Positions 48,717-59,250 of a stretch of 64,000 bases of DNA are shown here, in pieces (position 1 is the first letter of the stretch; each line of letters begins with the position of its first letter). The notes beneath the pieces are model-generated. The model did no database searches and had not been told where the DNA came from. It saw only the letters and a program-made list of their open reading frames with translations. This DNA is from Entrophospora sp. SA101 (Eukaryota; Glomeromycota; Glomeromycetes; Entrophosporales; Entrophosporaceae). Made by a program: the position numbers and the translations under genes. The DNA lies in NCBI GenBank assembly GCA_958430865.1, contig CAUDNR010000380.1, positions 1 to 64,000 on the forward strand, written 5' to 3'.

Positions 48717-49998
48717 TTTGTGAGGAGAAAAGGAAATTTTTATTATTTTTATGCATCTAAAAAACAAATGACAATTTTAATTTAAATTAATATGGGGCCC
48801 CTGAAAGCTTCTAATTGAGGTTCCAGGCAAACAAAGGGTGGAGAATGATATTATTACGTATAAGACTTTTAAGGGTAAAAATGATATTTACAATATTAAA
48901 TCCTTTGAATAGCAAATGAAATTAAAAGCTTAAATGAAAACGTCATTACTATTACTGTATAATAATAACGGATCATTATAAAAAAAAAGTCCGTTATATT
49001 AATATCAAAGATAATAAAAAATAATAAGGTGATTTGCTAAAATGGAAAGTGAAAAATAATGGGGGGTCAAAAGGGACGCTCACCTCCTCTTGTGATACCC
49101 TTCTTTCACCAACAAGAACCCATTTTCTTGCTGTACTAGTACCGTTTTACAATCTTAATGAAGAAATTGTTAAAATCAACAGGAAACATAATACACACAC
49201 ATCTAAACTCGATAAGTCGGACGCAGCAATCAATTGTTTAATGAATAAAAAATATTATTAAGCATTGACGGCACATTTTGATGGTCATTTACAAAAAAGA
49301 ATTCGATTCAGGGGCCCTCTCAAAAAATTTGTGTAATAGACCGTGTAACGTGCAAATGTTGAGACCTCCCATATCTAAACACGTTATTTTCTGGCCTTTC
49401 CCCCCAAAAAATATTTTTTATCGCGCCATTTTTTTTTTAAAAAAAATGGCTTCAAACTTCAACGAAAGATTGTGTTAATGTAAAAAACTATAAAGATAAT
49501 AATATTATTAGAGATAGTAATATTATTAAAGATAAAAATAATATCAAAACAACAGATATTGTAAAGATAAAAATACAATTGTATTAAGAAAGTTAATACC
49601 AAATGCACGTTCAGGTTGGTAAATGCCATAAATGCCAGAATTGGAAGAGGGTGGAGTCATCAAAGAGCTCTTTTCATAAAAAATACAATTTTTTTTCTTG
49701 GCTTTTAATAAGGTGTATATTTATTTTTTAATAAAGAAATATATTTGCCCGTATAGATCGATGTTATTCTTTTTTTACAAACGTTCGTTAAATAAATAAA
49801 TAAAAAGTTGATTTTGCTGTTCCGTGAAAAGAAAAGCATTCGTACGAAAGTGAATATTCATTACTTCAGGATTGAATGTTGAACATTGAATTATTAACTT
49901 TACACTGCAAATTAACTACATTGGTTATTATTTTATAAGCAAGGTGTTTGTTATTAGTTGGACATAAACGTCAGAGTCTTTTCCCACCATCGACTCCA
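48697..49998. repeat. 1302-bp repeat R, copy 3
   Basis: Third identical copy of R. Beyond CGACTCCA the sequence becomes unique (TGTGAAGTTATTGACTCG from 49999). This is probably the ancestral right junction, because R ends at this same base in all three copies. Confidence 0.93.
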
Positions 49999-50906
49999 TG
50001 TGAAGTTATTGACTCGTCAATCAGATCATGAGGCTGCCGTTAAATGTATTCCAAGAGTCAAAGTAAATCACTAATGGAGGGAAAAAATCTTTTGCTGAAG
50101 AATGAATGAAATGAAATGAATGAATATCTGTTACACAAAATTTTTTGTACAAGGGATGCGCAACCAAAATACAGAACCTTTTATATAGTTCTAGTAGTTC
50201 TATGACGATGATGATGATGCTAGAGATATAGTAGTCAGTCAGTGAAACAAAAGCAGGCGACGATGAATATCGATCGTTGTAATCAATGTAATACGAAAGG
50301 CAGTTTAAGAAGAGGAATCTAATTTTAGAAAAAAAAGGTTTGTTTATTATTCATTTATTTGTTGATTAGAAAGGAATAACAATAAAAGCTATTTGATTGA
50401 TCTTTACGATATAATAATGATTCTTTTTTCTATTTTTAAACCCTTGATTATTCTTTAAATATAGATAGCCCTTGCTTGTTAAATGCATCATCGACAGCTC
50501 TGATTGGTTCATTATTTTATTATTATTATATTAATATATATTATTATACGCGTAAACGTAAAGCACATGATAAAAACCAGTAATTGAATAAATCCATCCT
50601 TTTTTATTTATTTATTATGTGCTTAAACAAAGAAAAGGCGATGACCGTCGTCTTTTTTTAATATTAATTTATTATGGGATGATCGTTTCGGCTTGTCTTG
50701 TTCAATTATCCATTTTGAATTAATATTTTATTAATTTATTTATTTGGTTGGATAAACCTTAAGTATGCTTTAACAAAGAAATAATAATAGTAATAGTGAA
50801 AATGAAAAAAATAATGGCGTATATGAAGGTGTTACAAATCTAACGTATAAATATTAATGTCTCAAATTTTTGGGTTTTTTTAAAAAAAAAATTTTTCACA
50901 TTAAAA
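49999..50906. other. Intergenic, upstream of the arrestin-like gene
   Basis: Unique AT-rich DNA, 908 bp. No coding or RNA signal. A poly-T/poly-A block directly precedes the start at 50907. Confidence 0.5.
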
Positions 50907-52220
50907 ATGTCAACAATGAAAGAAATTAAATCGTGTGAAATTCTACTTGGATCCAAAAGTTTATATCTTCCAATTAACAATTCTCCTTTATCAATAAAAG
51001 GCAACATAAAATTAAACTTGACTTCGCCATTAAAACTTACTCAGGTAGTTTTAAAGCTTCATGGATTTTCTCAATTTAATCAATCACAAAAAGCAACAAC
51101 AAGAAACTTTGTAACAAAAGATTTGATAAAGCAAAAACAGACAATTGTCAATGTAACAAAAACTTATAACACAGGTGAAAATTTATTGCCTTTCACCATT
51201 GTCATTAAACAGCCTCAAAATTTATATGCTAGTGTTGAGGCTAAGCATGCTGCTATAAGATATGTGTTGACCGCTGAATTAACAAAAGCATCTCCTCACG
51301 CAATTTATAAAACTAATAAAAATATTTATTTGAGAAGAAATTTTATTTCTTCAGACGGAATAAATGTAAATAAGATCGATGTTGATGAAAAGGCTGTTTA
51401 TCAGGGAGAACGTGAAGGCTTATTAAAATATATAGTGTTAGTAACTAAATATTTGATTATTGATGATGATGCAGTCAATGATCAAGTTAGTGATGACAAT
51501 AGTAATAATTTTGTCAATCGTGATAAAAATAATGCTGATGAAAATAAAAAAACTCGTGGAGTTGTTATGGTGGATGCAACTTTTGAATCTTTAGATAAAG
51601 CGGGCGTAAAAGAAGTTAAAGTTGAAGCATTTGAATATGAAATGTATAATTTTTCTAAATTCAATTCATCCAATTCACCCAATTCTTCCGCCTCCTCTTC
51701 TTCTGCAACTTCTAAGCCGTGAGTCAATATATATCAATATCAATGTCAACATATATATATGTGTGTGTGTGTTTATCTATTTTTTAAATATTTGTTAATT
51801 CAAAAAATTTTTTCATTTCTTAATAGTCCAACAACGCCAGTCAAATCAAAACCGATAACAACAACAAGATCTGCACCAAAAATACATGCATTTTCCAATG
51901 TAGCTATACCAAGTCCTCATCACACTACCCCACTTTTAGCTCCGCCGCTTACAATTCCTTTATCATCATCATCATTGCTCATAGGAGATGATTCTCCACC
52001 AAACACTAACACAACAGCAATCACTACAATTACTGACACCAATGTAAATGTAAAGTTTGAAATTCCAATCAACAGTTTAATGAAACCTGATTTAAATGTT
52101 TCGTTTTTGGAAATTAAACATGAATTTATCATGACATTAAGATTTGATAAATTTATGTTGGCACCTTTGAAATTGGAAGTTCCTGTTATTGTTATAACCA
52201 AAGAATCGGTGAAGATTTAA
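50907..52220 (+). CDS. Arrestin-domain-like protein
   Basis: Two exons, 50907-51718 and 51827-52220 (108-bp intron, GTGAGT donor), 1206 nt, 401 aa. The N-terminal half (about residues 8-130) has the alternating hydrophobic beta-strand pattern of an arrestin N domain: SPLSIKGNIKLNLTSPLKLT, VVLKLHGFSQFN, then GENLLPFTIVI and AAIRYVLTAELTKAS, the usual order (strand, binding loop, L-P-F motif, Y-x-L-x-A). The C-terminal half is weaker: an acidic/Asn linker, a Ser/Pro/Thr-rich segment and a final beta-like part (VSFLEIKHEFIMTLRFD, LKLEVPVIVITKE) that ends like an arrestin C domain. Alpha-arrestins act as adaptors for ubiquitin ligases at membranes. I do not see a clear PPxY motif, so the function stays open. 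Confidence 0.65.
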
Positions 52221-52342
52221 ATAATATTATTATAATTTATTTTTTTTTAATATTCTGCTTTTAATTTTGTAATTTTTTCATTTCAAAAAAAAAAAAAAAA
52301 AAAAATCAATATATTAATAAATATTGAAAAGTTTTAATATTT

Positions 52343-52377
<35 letters not shown>

Positions 52378-52558
52378 CGGAGTTGTCATATTTTATATAT
52401 TAATATAATTATAAAGTTCTTGCCAACATTACATTGGGTAACACACTAATTGTTTACACAGTATGTCAGAAATGTAGATATTATAATTTTATTATATATA
52501 ATACATGTTATTTTAAAACTAATTATTTTTTATTAATTAATTAGAAATAAGAGAAAAT
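52221..52558. other. Convergent 3' spacer
   Basis: Non-coding, with a 21-A run near 52287 and a (TA)n microsatellite near 52347-52371. It separates the stops of two convergent genes. Confidence 0.5.
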
Positions 52559-54060
52559 TTACATTGGTGACATGTTCAAATATTCGCTTAACGAGAAAGC
52601 AGTATCTGGTGTTTTCGTTTCGTTGATAGATATAATTTGATTTGGTGGAGTTCCTGGACATTGAATTGGCTCTTTTTGTTTGTTGTAGGATGGTGATGAC
52701 AACACCGAATTAAAATTTTCTTTGCACGGACTTGATTTTTGAACTTTTTGTTTGAGATTTGCATCATCCCAGTCTGCTTTTCTTCTACGGGAAGGAGAAG
52801 CTGTCGATCTAAGATTCGTAGTGTTTAAGTTCCATGGATCATAATAATTATTATTATAGGAAATGTTCCTGCTATTAGGATTAAAATTGCTAATGTTGTT
52901 GTTTTCGATATTAAGATTAAGATTGCTAATATTGACGTTGTTGGTATCAAGATTAGTATTAGTGTTATTAAAATTTACATTATTATAGCTATTAAGATAA
53001 ATACTATTGTTGCTAAGGTTGATGTTGCTGTTAAGATCAGTGTTGTTATTAGTGGTGTAGGCACCATCACAATTTTGTTGAATTTGGTTTAAATAGGGAT
53101 CTACAGAATTATGTCTCATTTCTAGATCAAATAAATTTGTGCCGAGTAAATTTGCGCGTTGTAAATTTGACATTTCTTGTCTTTGTACTGTAATAAATAA
53201 TTAATAAGAATTAATAATCCGTGTAAATTAATTAATAAATATATATATAATAACAACAATAATAATTAATTAACTATTATTTATAATCCTTTGGGAATAA
53301 CTGGCAGAAGAGTTGATGGTACTGGCGGAAAGAGGAGTGCTGGTGGAAATAAAAGTACGAGTGGAAAGTGGAGTACTGATGGAAAGAGGAGTATTGATGT
53401 AAATAATATTATTGGCGGAAGTGAAATCATAAGAATTTAATAATGATTTCTTATTCTTCTTCCTTTTAATATAATAACTATTTCTTGTCTTATCATCGTA
53501 GACATCATCGTCATTGTTGTCGTTGTCATTATTATTATTAGCCCTACTGTTTGAATTAGGTTTTGGTTTATGTGTCAATGAATCAAGTATTTCGTAAACA
53601 GCTTTAGCCTTTTCACCAGTGAACCCATTTTTTGATGGAGGTACAGGAGAAACGTGAAATGGAATGTGCACCCTTTTCTTGTTAGGGAAATTCTTATAAT
53701 CTTGTAACTTCTGTTCTACCATTCTTTCGCATGTTGCCATATCACATTTGTGTAATCCCCATTTTATTTTAGTATATGCAAGTCGAAGTCGCGCTCTCAA
53801 TTTTTTGGCAACCTAATTTTGTTGAACATCATATAGGTGTATATGAAATAAGTATGTGTATTGTATTAAAATTCCCATTCATGTAACTATATGAGTCATG
53901 CTGTTTAAAATTTCATGAAATTTCCAACTCGGTATACATCTATATATTGTAAACATTTATTTACCTCATAAATGTCTTTAACTTTGGAATAGTCAATGAT
54001 GGGTTGTTCGGTTAAAAGGCGAACAACTTCTTGTATTTCACTTTCTTCGTTAACGTTCAT
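52559..54060 (-). CDS. Asn-rich protein with weak Whi5/Nrm1-like motif
   Basis: Minus-strand exons 53965-54060, 53275-53812, 52559-53187; 1263 nt, 420 aa. The exact phase match at both introns supports one gene. The first 75 residues are helical: EIQEVVRLLTEQPIIDYSKV and KKLRARLRLAYTKIKWGLHK. The L-R-x-R-L-x-x-A-x-x-K arrangement recalls the GTB/Whi5 motif of fungal G1/S repressors (Whi5, Nrm1). That is a weak resemblance, judged by eye. A basic segment (FPNKKRVHIPFHVSPVPPS) and several SP/TP sites (possible CDK sites: SPSRRRK, KSSPCK, LSSPSY, CPGTPP, TPDT) fit a cell-cycle-regulated nuclear protein. The middle is Asn/Ser/Thr low-complexity and the C-terminus is SLSEYLNMSPM. Function not established. 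Confidence 0.6.
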
Positions 54061-54789
54061 TGTGAACTAGTGTTAATAATATTAGAATTAGAAATGACAG
54101 GTTGTAAAATTTTGTTCACGAAAACATGCAGTATATAAAAATAAATACCTATTAATATTTATTAATATGATAGATATTTACAACTTTGATATACGATATA
54201 TATAAAAATATTATTTTTTTTTTCGTAGAGAAAAATAATATATTTTTTTGAAGAAAGAAAAAAAAAGTAACATCGATTGATTGATAAATAATTTAGTCGC
54301 GTTTATTTTTAAAGAAAAAAAAAAGCTTTATAGATTTTTTTGGGGTGTAATTGAAAAAAAAAGTTTATTATTTAGTTTATTTTGATGGTTTGTTTATATT
54401 TTTTTTTCTCAATAAATCTTTGTGTTTGACAAGCAAACATACTCGAAAAGGTATTAAAACATCTGTTTAGTTTCCATATTTAATTTTTGTATATTAGTAT
54501 TAGGGAGAAATCATGATTAAATATAAAAATCCATATTCCGGCAAAGCCGGGAAATTGTAAAATTTTGGTCCTTATTTTTGTTGGCTTTGCAGATCCTTTA
54601 ATTACTCCAAAATAGAAACGTAAGTCCAAAACAAATCATAGAATTAAAGCCAAGCAAGACCTTCTTCTCAATTCTGGAACAAATAATATGGGACATATTC
54701 AACAAAACCAGAAAAAGTGAACATTTGTATTACTGAGAATTTCAGGGATCAAAATTGCTAGATACCATCATAAGAGAATTGTGGTGGTT
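54061..54789. other. Intergenic / repeat-derived DNA
   Basis: AT-rich upstream region of the Asn-rich gene. From about 54535 the base composition is less extreme, and a CCGGCAAAGCCGG palindrome (54538-54550) followed by GGCTTTGC at 54583 suggests another degraded element. No gene seen. Confidence 0.4.
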
Positions 54790-55515
54790 TCCTATCTTAT
54801 TTTCATTGTTTCTTGCTCTCTAATTTCAATATCCTCCATATAAGGTAAGTCGAGTAATCAATTCAAAAGCATAGATTAAGATAAGGGCTTGATTTTTTCT
54901 CTTCTGACTTGTTGATAGTTTTAGTTTCAGATGATAAACTGTTTTCTCTTGTTAATTGTAATTGTTTTTTAAATTCTTGCTCATCTTTAAAATATAAGTC
55001 AATAGGACCAACATTCTTAATACTAATTCTACATGATTTTTAGTGGTTCTGATGAATTTTTTTTCACAATGAAGTTACTTCTCTCCAAAAATCTTGTACA
55101 TTTTTATTACCTCTTGGTTTATCTGTCTTTCCTTTGAGTCTGCTTCTATATAAATTTTGAGATCTGCCAAATTTCCAATTTTTTTACTTGTTAATATTAA
55201 TGAAAAAAAAAGTAAAGATGGCTCCTCAATTAATTGTGACTAGTTGCAACTAATTGCAGCATATAAAAATTGAATTGCATTTGCAGAATCAGCATATGAA
55301 AATTGAATTGTGACTAATTGTGGTTCCCATCTTTATACAAGAGTACTTTTAATAAGTTTAGGATTTTTTTTTGTGCTGATCTCATAAACAGGAGAATTGA
55401 TACTACCACTCTCTTTTAAAATTTTAACATCATTAAATGCAACTTCTTTGCTAAATTTTTTGGGTTGTCATAATCACTAGTTTCACTTTCTATTTTTGGA
55501 GCAGCATTAAGGATA
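54790..55515 (-). pseudogene. Decayed coding stretch of unknown family
   Basis: The minus strand shows protein-like segments in changing frames: LNAAPKIESETSDYDNPKNL, then (frame shifted) EVAFNDVKILKESGSINSPV, then after a small inserted element GKTDKPRGNKNVQDFWREVT and NVGPIDLYFKDEQEFKKQLQ. Stops and frame changes lie between them. I do not recognise the family. It looks like an old multi-copy gene interrupted by the MITE at 55215. Confidence 0.3.
55215..55333. mobile_element. 119-bp TA-flanked MITE
   Basis: Ends AAGATGG ... CCATCTT with TA on both outer sides (55213-55214 and 55334-55335). Inside, repeated ATTGTGACTA(A/G)TTG motifs stand in inverted positions at the two ends. It splits the decayed coding stretch, so it inserted later. 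Small size and TA target suggest a Tc1/mariner-type MITE. Confidence 0.55.
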
Positions 55516-55876
55516 TCAGCTGCAACTTTTGATGATGGTTGCTACCACCTTTGCATCATACAAAAATGATTGCAACCACCTTTACAACCATTTTGTTTCC
55601 CTTTTGGGTTGTGACATGGAACACTAAGCAGCATGGTAGTAACTGCCAGTTCTGATAATTATGCAATTAATCTTACTCTTAGTCAAGTTTTTACTTTTTC
55701 TGTTATACTAGTTTTTCCCGAGGAGAATAATCCATTCCTTCAATTGAGGTTAACTTTGGTTTTTCTCATTGAATCTTTTGGATATATTAAATTATAAATG
55801 CAAAATCACAAAATAATTGTAAAATACTAAAAAGCACATCATTATAGCATGCAGAATTTTGATGATTATCACACTT
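55516..55876. other. Repeat-rich non-coding DNA
   Basis: Contains two near-identical direct repeats (TTGCTACCACCTTTGCA near 55538 and TTGCAACCACCTTTACA near 55571). No gene. Confidence 0.4.
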
Positions 55877-56420
55877 CCTGATCAAAAGTATAGGGACACC
55901 TGCTGATCATTGCAAATAATTGAATAAAGTGACATGACAATAACTAAAAATTTTACTATCCCAATCACACCTGCTTATTAAGTAATTAACCTTCATATCA
56001 AATATTATAATATACTGAAGTTTCACCGCATATAAATAAAAACATTGTTGTTTTACAAACCTTAAAAGATAAAAATGAAAATTTCGGAATTTTCTGAAAA
56101 ATGGTTGACTCGAAAATTGACCACAATAGCAAGTTCTAATGACCTTTGTGGTATAAGTAAAAAATGTGTCTCATGTTTAAATCTAGTTACTTCTAAAATT
56201 TTAGAGCATTTGGTGAATTAATTAATGAGGAAAAAAATAAATTGTAAAAATTTTTACAAAGTGATTCAATCTCCAACTGCTCACTAATTTGAAACATAAA
56301 AGACATTAAAAAATAGATGAAACTATTTTAAATTGATTATATTTTATTAAAAAAAAATTAATATCTTGTCGGGTTTCCTCTACTTTCTAAAACAGCATCA
56401 ACCCTTCATGGCATACTACC
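55877..56420 (-). mobile_element. Tc1-like element fragment
   Basis: The left end GATCAAAAGTATAGGGACACC (55880-55900) has the typical look of a Tc1-type terminal repeat (..AAAAGTAT..GGACACC). At the right, minus-strand translation of about 56415-56365 gives MP*RVDAVLESRGNPTRY, the Tc1 transposase C-terminus (family consensus close to MPRRxxAVIxxxGGxTxY) with one stop codon. So this is the 3' end of a minus-strand Tc1 element whose remainder is missing. The hAT element starts within a few bases of the break. Non-functional. Confidence 0.6.
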
Positions 56421-59037
56421 CAGTGTCTGAAATTCAGTGCGGGGGTTTGTGTTACATTAAAGATACCCAATAATCTCTTAGCAGGATTTGTGCAGAAAAA
56501 TTTCGTGTAACTGAATTTAAATAAAGTAAAATAAAATACTTTTATTATTTTTGGTTAACAATAAATAAATAAACATTGGGATTTAATTCTATTTTTTTAA
56601 AAATAAAAATAAACAAAATACTATTGTTATTTCAATTTTTGTTAACAATAAATCATTAATGTTTTTGGGTTTAATTATATTTTAAAAAGTAAATAAAAAT
56701 AAATAAAATGGTTTTATTTTTCTATTTTTAACAATAAATATTGATGTTTAATTCTTATTTTTTCTTTATCATCCTAAAATAATTAATTCATTTTTATTAA
56801 CAATATAATTGATTCTGTTAAAGTAGTATAAATACAAGATGTTTTTGAAAGCTTAGTATTTCAAATAAATTAAAAAAGAACAAATTTTATTACAATTGAT
56901 TCATTTAAAAATGTTTAATCAATCAACACATCATAGACAACATGTTAACAGAGATTTTTTTCATGATTACACATGGTTAAAATGTGAAGAAAATGAAAAT
57001 ATAGTCCTTTTTTTTGTAAACTTTGCAGAAGTAGAAATGGAAGTACAAAATTTGCAATAGGTACAACAGATTTAAGCCTAGAAGGAATTAAAAGACATTT
57101 AAAAACCAGTGAACATGAAGTGTCAGAATCACAACTTCGAAATGAATTAAATAAAAAAAAATTAACAATTATTTCATTAATTAGAAATGTTTATTTCTAT
57201 CTAAACAAAATCTTTCCTTAAATATTTATCCTGACCTATGTAAATTAACAACATTACAGTCTGAGAATAATAGTCAATTAGTAACTATTGAAAAAACTTA
57301 TACTCTAAAACCTGCTGGTTTAGGAAGTACACCTACTCCTAATCAATATATGGAAGCTATACAAATCCTAATTCTGCTCATGATTTTTTGGATAGTATAG
57401 CTTCTGTAATAAAGAAATCACTCTTTGAGGAATTGAATTCCTCAATCTATTGGAGTATAATGATTGATGAAGCTAACAGCATTGACAATAGTAAATATTT
57501 AGCAATTGTGGGAAAATATATTGTTAATAACATTCCCTATATGAGATATTTGGGCATGATCAATCTAGAATCTACCACAGCAGAAAATATTTATAGTCAA
57601 ATCTTATCATTTTGTACTTCAAATGAAATATCATATAACAAAATAATTTATTTTGGAAGTGATGGAGCTTCTAATATGAGAGGAAATCAAACTGGTGTTG
57701 CTACAAGATTAAAAGAAATCAATCCTTTTATGTCCTCAATTCATTGTATATCACATCGACTTCATTTAGCTGGAAAAGATGCTTCAGATGAAATAGAATA
57801 TTTTCAAGAATATGAACAAATATTACGAAATTTATATTTGTATTTTTCTAAATCACATAAAAGGCAAGACTTACTGAAATTGATGCAGGAAATTAATGAT
57901 GAGCCAACACTTAAAATATTGAAATTATGTGAGACTCGGTGGTTATCATTATCAAATTCTGTGCATAATTTACATCAAATTATGAATTCAGTACTTGCTG
58001 CTTTAAATGAAGATATGTTAGATGGAGATAAGCATGCAAATGTTTTACTTGGACAATTGGATCATAACTTTAGTACTGCAACAATGTTTCTCGCTGATTT
58101 AACAAATATTCTGAAAAAATTAATAAAAATATTTCAATTAGATAATCTATCTTTATCACAATACAAACCAAGCATTGATGCTACAACTAAAGAGATAACA
58201 GTAGAATTTATAGGTGATGGAGAAGTTCCACCAAGTTATGGCATAATATTCAAAAATTATTTAGAACAAAACAATTGTCCAGTACCTTCATTTGTTAAAG
58301 ATTACTCACTAGCAATGATAAAGGCCATCAATAATAGATTCCCTGATTCTGAACTATTTTCTTCATTTAAAATTTTTGATCCAAATGAACTTCCTGATAC
58401 TGATAGTGATTTAGATCTGTATGTTCGGAAAGAGATAGAGTTTTTGGATAAGTTTTACGGAGATAGTAAATTGATGTATGATGAAATAATTGAAAAAGGA
58501 AAACTAATAGAAGAATGGAACACTCTAAAATTTTATCTAAAATCTTACAAAAATATGCAAGTGAATTTTGTTGAATCATGGAAATATATTTTAGATATAG
58601 ATGATAGTTTTTTTTTCAATTATCCAAATTCAATGATTACAGTTAAAATAATACTTTTTATACCTTTTCCTAATGCACATGTAAAAAGAATATTCTCAGA
58701 AATGAAGTTGATAAAAAATGAGTTGAGAAACCAAATGCATACAAATACATTGAACAACCATTTAATGATTTTATTAAATGGGCCAGACACCCAAGATTTT
58801 GATTTTAGAAAAGCATATGAACATTGGATAAATAAAAAAGAGAGAAAATAGTTTTTATTAATTTTAAAGCTTAATTTTTTTAATTAAAATCATTAAAATA
58901 AATTTTTTTTTTTTTAATTTTATGCCAATATATTAATTTTATCAAATAAATTTACATTTAAAAAATTATTTTTTGTGATCAGATGTGCGCATTTTTTATG
59001 TAACACAAACCCCCGCACTCAATTTCAGACACGCCTG
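56421..59037 (+). mobile_element. hAT-superfamily DNA transposon (2.6 kb)
   Basis: Imperfect terminal inverted repeats: left CAGTGTCTGAAATTCAGTGC then GGGGGTTTGTGTTACAT. Right, reversed, CAGGCGTGTCTGAAATTGAG then TGCGGGGGTTTGTGTTACAT. The left end lacks three bases (GCG) relative to the right. The interior is a hAT transposase gene with a BED/TTF-type zinc finger, DDE domain and dimerisation tail. I could not find a matching 8-bp target duplication: the flanks are ATACTACC and ACTGTAAT. Either the ends have decayed or a rearrangement followed insertion. Confidence 0.85.
56911..58851 (+). pseudogene. hAT transposase (ZMYM/ZNF862-like type), frameshifted
   Basis: The start MFNQSTHHRQHVNRDFFHDY leads to a zinc-finger segment (FCKLCRSRNGS...IKRHLKTSEHE) that is in frame only if one T of the T8 run at about 57007 is removed. 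A second break lies near 57200 and a third near 57363, after which 1464 nt are open to the stop at 58851. In that last part are the catalytic-type aspartates (MIDEANSID, D27 counted from 57388; FGSDGASNM, D92), the CxxH motif (C120/H123), CETRWLS and the C-terminal dimerisation block. In that block the usual A-x-x-E-R-x-F-S reads NAHVKRIFS, with Lys where hAT enzymes have the catalytic Glu. Three frameshifts and this substitution make activity unlikely. Confidence 0.8.
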
Positions 59038-59250
59038 ACTGTAATAACGGTTCACTTTCTCGTATTATTAATGATAGTGAGGTAAACGTGATCAAATACA
59101 AAGTAAAATTTTTTTGAAAGATGCTTTATTTTATTATTTTATTTTTTTTGAGGTTACGCAAATATCTTCTAACTTTCTAAATGTCTATTTAAACTAGATC
59201 AATTTTTTACATACATTTACTCTGTTTACAGCAATTAACAAACATTTTTC
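59038..59250. other. Short spacer
   Basis: AT-rich, between the hAT right end and the stop of the minus-strand gene. No signal. Confidence 0.4.

Larger units (their letters stand above)
32518..49998. repeat. Segmental duplication, copy 2 (17,481 bp)
   Basis: Second copy of 13736-31215 in the same orientation. The only difference noted is an extra T in the run at 34893-34895 (two T's at 16111-16112 in copy 1). Such near-identity over 17 kb of mostly intron and intergenic DNA implies a very recent event, gene conversion, or an assembly artefact. Confidence 0.95.

Noticed and set aside
52559..53173. Separate 204-aa Asn-rich gene
   Set aside because: Splicing 53275 to 53187 restores frame with the upstream helical part and the total is divisible by three, so one gene is the better model.
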